Shown piece after piece: positions 60,814 through 64,000 of a stretch of 64,000 nucleotides of DNA. Position 1 is the stretch's first letter, and every line of letters begins with the position of its first letter. A program made the position numbers and the translations under genes. Origin of the DNA: Phaeobacter bryozoorum (GTDB taxonomy: Bacteria > Pseudomonadota > Alphaproteobacteria > Rhodobacterales > Rhodobacteraceae); NCBI RefSeq assembly GCF_041893525.1, contig NZ_CP169068.1. The stretch is one strand, 5' to 3'. Under the pieces are notes generated by a model. The model did no database searches. It saw only the letters and a list, made by a program, of their open reading frames with translations, and had not been told where the DNA came from.

Positions 60814-62595
60814 ATGCCCAGTTACACCGCCCCGATCAAAGACACTCAGTTCATTCTTCACAATGTTCTGAAGATCTCTGAAAGCGCCATTCCCGGCTAT
60901 GACGAGCTGGACGCCGATTTCACCAATGCCGTGCTGGAAGAAGCAGGCAAGATCTCCAGCGAAGTCCTGCACCCGCTGAACACCGTCGGCGATACCGAAG
61001 GCTGCCGCCTTGAAAATGGCGTCGTCTACACACCGACCGGGTTCAAGGCTGCGTTTGAGCAGGTCAAGGAAGGCGGCTGGACCGGTCTCGACATGCCGGA
61101 AGAATACGGTGGCCAGAACATGCCCTATATCATGGGCACAGCCGTGGGCGAGATGTTCTCCGCTGCGAACCAGGCCTTCACCATGTATCAGGGCCTGACC
61201 CATGGCGCCGCGTCGGCGATCCTCGCCCATGGTAGCGACGCCCAGAAAGATACCTATCTGCCGAAAATGGTGTCCTGCGAATGGACCGGCACGATGAACC
61301 TGACCGAACCGCACTGCGGCACCGATCTGGGTCTGATGCGCACGAAGGCCGAACCGCAGGATGACGGCAGCTACAAGATCACCGGCCAGAAGATCTTCAT
61401 CTCCTCCGGCGATCACGACATGGCCGACAACATCATCCATCTGGTGCTGGCCAAGATCCCCGGCGGCCCCGAGGGCATCAAAGGCGTGTCGCTCTTCATC
61501 GTGCCGAAGTTTATGGTGAACGAGGACGGCTCGCTCGGCGAACGCAATGGTGTCTCCGTTGGCAAGATCGAAGAAAAGATGGGCATCCACGGCAACTCGA
61601 CCTGTGTGATGAACTACGACAGCGCAACCGGCTACCTGCTCGGCATCGAGCACAAGGGCATGCGCGCCATGTTCACGATGATGAACGAAGCCCGCCTCGG
61701 CGTTGGCATGCAGGGTCTGGCTCAGGCCGACGCCGCCTATCAGAACGCCTTGGAATATGCCAAGGACCGTCTTCAGGGTCGCGATGTGACCGGAGCCAAG
61801 AACCCGGAAGGCCCGGCGGACCCGCTGATCGTCCACCCGGACATCCGCCGCAACCTGATGGATCAGAAAAGCTTTGCCGAAGGCGCGCGCGCATTCATCC
61901 TCTGGGGCGCAAAGATGATCGACCAGGCGCATCGCGCCGAGGATAAGAATGCCGACGGGCTGATCTCGCTGCTGACACCGGTCATCAAAGGCTTCCTGAC
62001 CGATCAGGGTTATGACATGACCGTTCAGGCACAGCAGATCTACGGCGGTCACGGCTACATCGAAGAATGGGGCATGTCGCAATACACCCGCGATGCCCGG
62101 ATCGCGATGATCTACGAAGGCGCCAATGGCGTTCAGGCGCTGGATCTGGTCGGCCGCAAGCTGGCGCAGGATGGCGGCAAACATGTCATGGCCTTCTTCG
62201 AGATGGTGAAGAATTTCTGCAAAGAAAACGGGGACATCTCCGACGCTTACAGCAAGGAGTTCATCGAACCTCTGAAAGCCGCGTCGAAGGATCTTCAGGC
62301 CGCTGGCATGTATTTCATGCAAAACGGCATGACCAACCCGAACAATGCGCTGTCTGGGTCTTATGACTTCATGCACATGTTTGGTCACGTCTGCCTCGGC
62401 CTGATGTGGGCGGAGATGGCCAAGGCCGCACAGGCAGAGCTTGACGCCGGGTCTTCTGACGCCGCGTTCTACGAGACAAAAATCGCGACCGGGCGGTATT
62501 ACATGGCACGCAGGCTGCCTGCGACGGCGCTGCACCTCAGCCGTATCCAGACCGGCGGCGACACGGTGATGGCACTGGCGGCAGACCAGTTCTGA
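60814..62595 (+). CDS. Acyl-CoA dehydrogenase of the DmdC-like (large, C-terminally extended) group
   Basis: A 593-residue FAD enzyme, longer than ordinary 380-residue acyl-CoA dehydrogenases because of a C-terminal extension. Family phrases are PEEYGGQNMPYIMGTAVGEM, MNLTEPHCGTDLGLMRTKAE, and the catalytic glutamate E435 in MIYEGANGVQALDL, the position used in DmdC. DmdC oxidises 3-methylmercaptopropionyl-CoA in DMSP breakdown; paralogues in this group handle other acyl-CoAs, so I give no symbol. It lies in an operon with a MerR regulator, a small RHH-like gene and a second dehydrogenase. Confidence 0.92.
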   Translation: MPSYTAPIKDTQFILHNVLKISESAIPGYDELDADFTNAVLEEAGKISSEVLHPLNTVGDTEGCRLENGVVYTPTGFKAAFEQVKEGGWTGLDMPEEYGGQNMPYIMGTAVGEMFSAANQAFTMYQGLTHGAASAILAHGSDAQKDTYLPKMVSCEWTGTMNLTEPHCGTDLGLMRTKAEPQDDGSYKITGQKIFISSGDHDMADNIIHLVLAKIPGGPEGIKGVSLFIVPKFMVNEDGSLGERNGVSVGKIEEKMGIHGNSTCVMNYDSATGYLLGIEHKGMRAMFTMMNEARLGVGMQGLAQADAAYQNALEYAKDRLQGRDVTGAKNPEGPADPLIVHPDIRRNLMDQKSFAEGARAFILWGAKMIDQAHRAEDKNADGLISLLTPVIKGFLTDQGYDMTVQAQQIYGGHGYIEEWGMSQYTRDARIAMIYEGANGVQALDLVGRKLAQDGGKHVMAFFEMVKNFCKENGDISDAYSKEFIEPLKAASKDLQAAGMYFMQNGMTNPNNALSGSYDFMHMFGHVCLGLMWAEMAKAAQAELDAGSSDAAFYETKIATGRYYMARRLPATALHLSRIQTGGDTVMALAADQF

Positions 62596-62613
62596 AGCGC
62601 AGTTTGATCATCT

Positions 62614-62669
62614 CGGAGCCCCTTTTCGTGAGGGTCTCCGACACCGCCCCCGTCTGATCATCGGGGCGG
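62614..62669 (+). other. Two adjacent hairpins between dehydrogenase genes
   Basis: The first hairpin is CGGAG-C-CC with GG-T-CTCCG type pairing (62614-62640). The second has a perfect 7-base stem CCGCCCC (62644-62650) and GGGGCGG (62663-62669). GATCATC occurs near 62606 and within the second loop. No T-run follows either, so they more likely adjust mRNA stability or downstream expression than terminate. Confidence 0.5.
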
Positions 62670-62736
62670 CAGGATAACAGGCGATCCGGGCCATCCGGGG
62701 CGCCAGAACCAGGGCGTCGCAATTGGAGGAGAGACA

Positions 62737-62949
62737 ATGCCCAAACGCTTTCGCCTCACGCGCCGCCTGCCGGTTGCCATGACCGAAGATGGCTACCGCC
62801 GCTTGCGCCGATTTTCGCAGGAGGCCGGCCTCGACGAAGGCGAAGCCCTCTCCTTCCTGTTTGAGAATTTCGACAGCGTCACAGATCGCGACAACCTCAC
62901 CCACCGGCTGCGGCTCTTCAATGCCGAGCTTGAGGACCGCAAGAAATAG
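62737..62949 (+). CDS. Small ribbon-helix-helix-like protein
   Basis: A 70-residue protein with an AGGAGAG Shine-Dalgarno. It reads like a ribbon-helix-helix unit: a short basic strand (RLTRRLPVAMT), helix A (EDGYRRLRRFSQEAG), a turn (GLDEG) and helix B (EALSFLFENFDSV), then a charged tail (ELEDRKK). I do not recognise a named family. Placement inside an acyl-CoA dehydrogenase operon, between two enzymes, suggests a regulator or a small accessory protein; DNA binding is inference from pattern only. Confidence 0.65.
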   Translation: MPKRFRLTRRLPVAMTEDGYRRLRRFSQEAGLDEGEALSFLFENFDSVTDRDNLTHRLRLFNAELEDRKK

Positions 62950-63016
62950 GCCGGCCCACACCGTCCAAAGAAAACAGATGCCACAAGGCACGAGACAGCC
63001 ACCAAAGGGGAGCCCC

Positions 63017-64000
63017 ATGAGCGCAGAGCAAAAATCCAGCTGGATGACCGAAGAGCATCAGATGCTGGCGGATATGACCGCCCAGTTCATCACCCGCGAA
63101 TGGGCGCCGAGATTCGAGACCTGGCGCAAGCAGGGCATGATGGATCGCTCCACCTGGAATGAAGCTGGCGCCCTTGGCCTGCTCTGCCCCTCCGTACCGG
63201 AAGAATACGGTGGCGTCGGTGGTGATTTTGGCCATGAAGCCGCAATCCTGATCGAAGGCAGCCGCGCCAATCTCGCCAGCTGGGGCCACGGGATCCATTC
63301 CGGCATCGTCGCCCATTATGTGCTGGCCTATGGGACCGAAGAGCAGAAACAGCGTTGGCTGCCCAGGATGATCACCGGCGAGCTGGTCGGCGCTCTGGCG
63401 ATGACCGAACCCTCCACCGGCTCCGACGTGCAGCGGATCAAGACAAAAGCAGTCAAAGATGGCAACGCCTACCGGCTGAGCGGTCAGAAAACCTTCATCA
63501 CCAATGGCCAGCACGCCAATCTGATCCTGGTGGCGGCAAAGACCGACCCTACCGAAGGATCCAAGGGCATCTCGCTGGTGGCGGTTGAGACCGATGGCGC
63601 AGAGGGTTTCAGCCGCGGCCGCAACCTCGACAAGATCGGCTGCCATGCCGCAGATACCTCGGAACTCTTCTTCGACAATGTCGAGATTGCGCCGGAAAAC
63701 ATCCTCGGCGGCGCCGAGGGTCAGGGCTTTTACCAGATGATGCAGCAGCTGCCGCAGGAACGGCTGATCATCGCCTGTGGCGCCGTCGGTGCCATGGAAG
63801 GGGCGGTTGAACGCACGATCGCCTATTGCAAGGAGCGCGAGGCCTTTGGCGGGCCGCTGACGCAGTTTCAGAACACCCGGTTCAAACTGGTCGAATGCCA
63901 GACAAAAACAAAGGTTGCCCGTGCTTTCCTTGATGAATGTATGGTCGAACATCTGCAGGGCAAGCTGACCGTGGAAAAGGCGGCGATGGCCAAATACTGG
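63017..64000 (+). CDS. Acyl-CoA dehydrogenase, cut by the window end
   Basis: The first 328 residues are visible; the reading frame runs off the right edge. It is a normal-size FAD acyl-CoA dehydrogenase: LCPSVPEEYGGVGGDFGHEA, the FAD-binding ALAMTEPSTGSDVQRIKTKA, SGQKTFITNGQHANLILVAA and the C-terminal helical domain start GFYQMMQQLPQERLIIACGA. The catalytic glutamate would lie past the end. Start ATG after AAAGGGGAGCCCC. It shares an operon with the DmdC-like dehydrogenase and the small RHH-like gene. Confidence 0.93.
   Translation, partial: MSAEQKSSWMTEEHQMLADMTAQFITREWAPRFETWRKQGMMDRSTWNEAGALGLLCPSVPEEYGGVGGDFGHEAAILIEGSRANLASWGHGIHSGIVAHYVLAYGTEEQKQRWLPRMITGELVGALAMTEPSTGSDVQRIKTKAVKDGNAYRLSGQKTFITNGQHANLILVAAKTDPTEGSKGISLVAVETDGAEGFSRGRNLDKIGCHAADTSELFFDNVEIAPENILGGAEGQGFYQMMQQLPQERLIIACGAVGAMEGAVERTIAYCKEREAFGGPLTQFQNTRFKLVECQTKTKVARAFLDECMVEHLQGKLTVEKAAMAKYW

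Noticed and set aside
60514..62535. A 673-codon open frame on the minus strand
   Set aside because: Antisense of the DmdC-like dehydrogenase gene with no recognisable protein features.
1..64000. tRNA, rRNA, insertion sequence or prophage boundaries
   Set aside because: Reading through, I noticed no cloverleaf-like clusters, no transposase or integrase frames and no phage structural genes; a tRNAscan or ISfinder search would settle it.

Overview
The window is GC-rich, tightly packed bacterial DNA. It fits a marine Roseobacter-group alphaproteobacterium (Rhodobacteraceae; a Phaeobacter, Leisingera or Ruegeria relative is my best guess). Reasons: a complete Kelly-Friedrich type sox thiosulfate-oxidation cluster, an NDUFA12-type complex I subunit, a fused MrpAB antiporter subunit, a SelD fused to an FAD oxidoreductase beside SelU, a ScfR/RamB-type regulator, and a DmdC-like acyl-CoA dehydrogenase. 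I see no phage genes, insertion sequences, CRISPR arrays, tRNAs or rRNAs. The region looks like ordinary chromosome with one accessory metabolic block (sox).

Layout. 1-3.9 kb (minus): a short-chain-acyl type regulator, a single-domain response regulator, a small two-helix membrane protein and the N-terminal half of an SLC5-type sensor kinase. 4.1-9.5 kb (plus): a five-gene HAAT (Liv-type) ABC importer divergent from that regulator and closed by a strong terminator. 9.6-12.9 kb: a PAS-LuxR regulator, accB-accC and aat. 12.9-20.8 kb: envelope and housekeeping genes (DUF2155, MlaD-like, NDUFA12, Rid protein, clpX, clpP, a GlxA-type regulator, an MltB-like transglycosylase and a YegD-like Hsp70).

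20.9-31.3 kb: the sox cluster. soxV-W-X-Y-Z-A-B-C-D lie on the minus strand and soxS-R-T on the plus strand, divergent from them. SoxR has the two cysteines of the persulfide-sensing SqrR/BigR group. Three perfect ATTC-N8-GAAT palindromes lie just upstream of soxX, soxB and soxC, and a degenerate copy lies between soxS and soxV, so the operon appears to be controlled at several internal points. soxV, the reductant transporter, is frameshifted at its second catalytic-cysteine motif. Downstream of soxT are a DUF302 protein and an overlapping pair, a ThDP enzyme and a class III CoA-transferase, whose substrate I cannot name.

35.2-49.1 kb: a TPR protein, opgC-opgG-opgH (periplasmic glucans; translationally coupled), an esterase plus Tat-type rhodanese pair, and the mrpAB-C-D-E-F-G Na+/H+ antiporter operon ended by a terminator. 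49.2-57 kb: selD fusion and selU (2-selenouridine in tRNA), a MarR regulator, DUF1992, a 5'-nucleotidase, DUF952, pyrD and an ArsC-like protein. 57-64 kb: a MATE exporter with two hot-dog thioesterases, two paralogous MerR regulators, and an acyl-CoA dehydrogenase operon. That operon has a DmdC-like enzyme, a small ribbon-helix-helix-like protein and a second dehydrogenase cut by the window end. Repeated TACGTCA elements precede the second merR gene.

The points most worth a second look are the SoxR operator series, the soxV frameshift, the sox-linked ThDP enzyme/CoA-transferase pair, the regulator/ABC importer module at the left end, and the MerR-controlled acyl-CoA dehydrogenase operon with its small DNA-binding-like protein.
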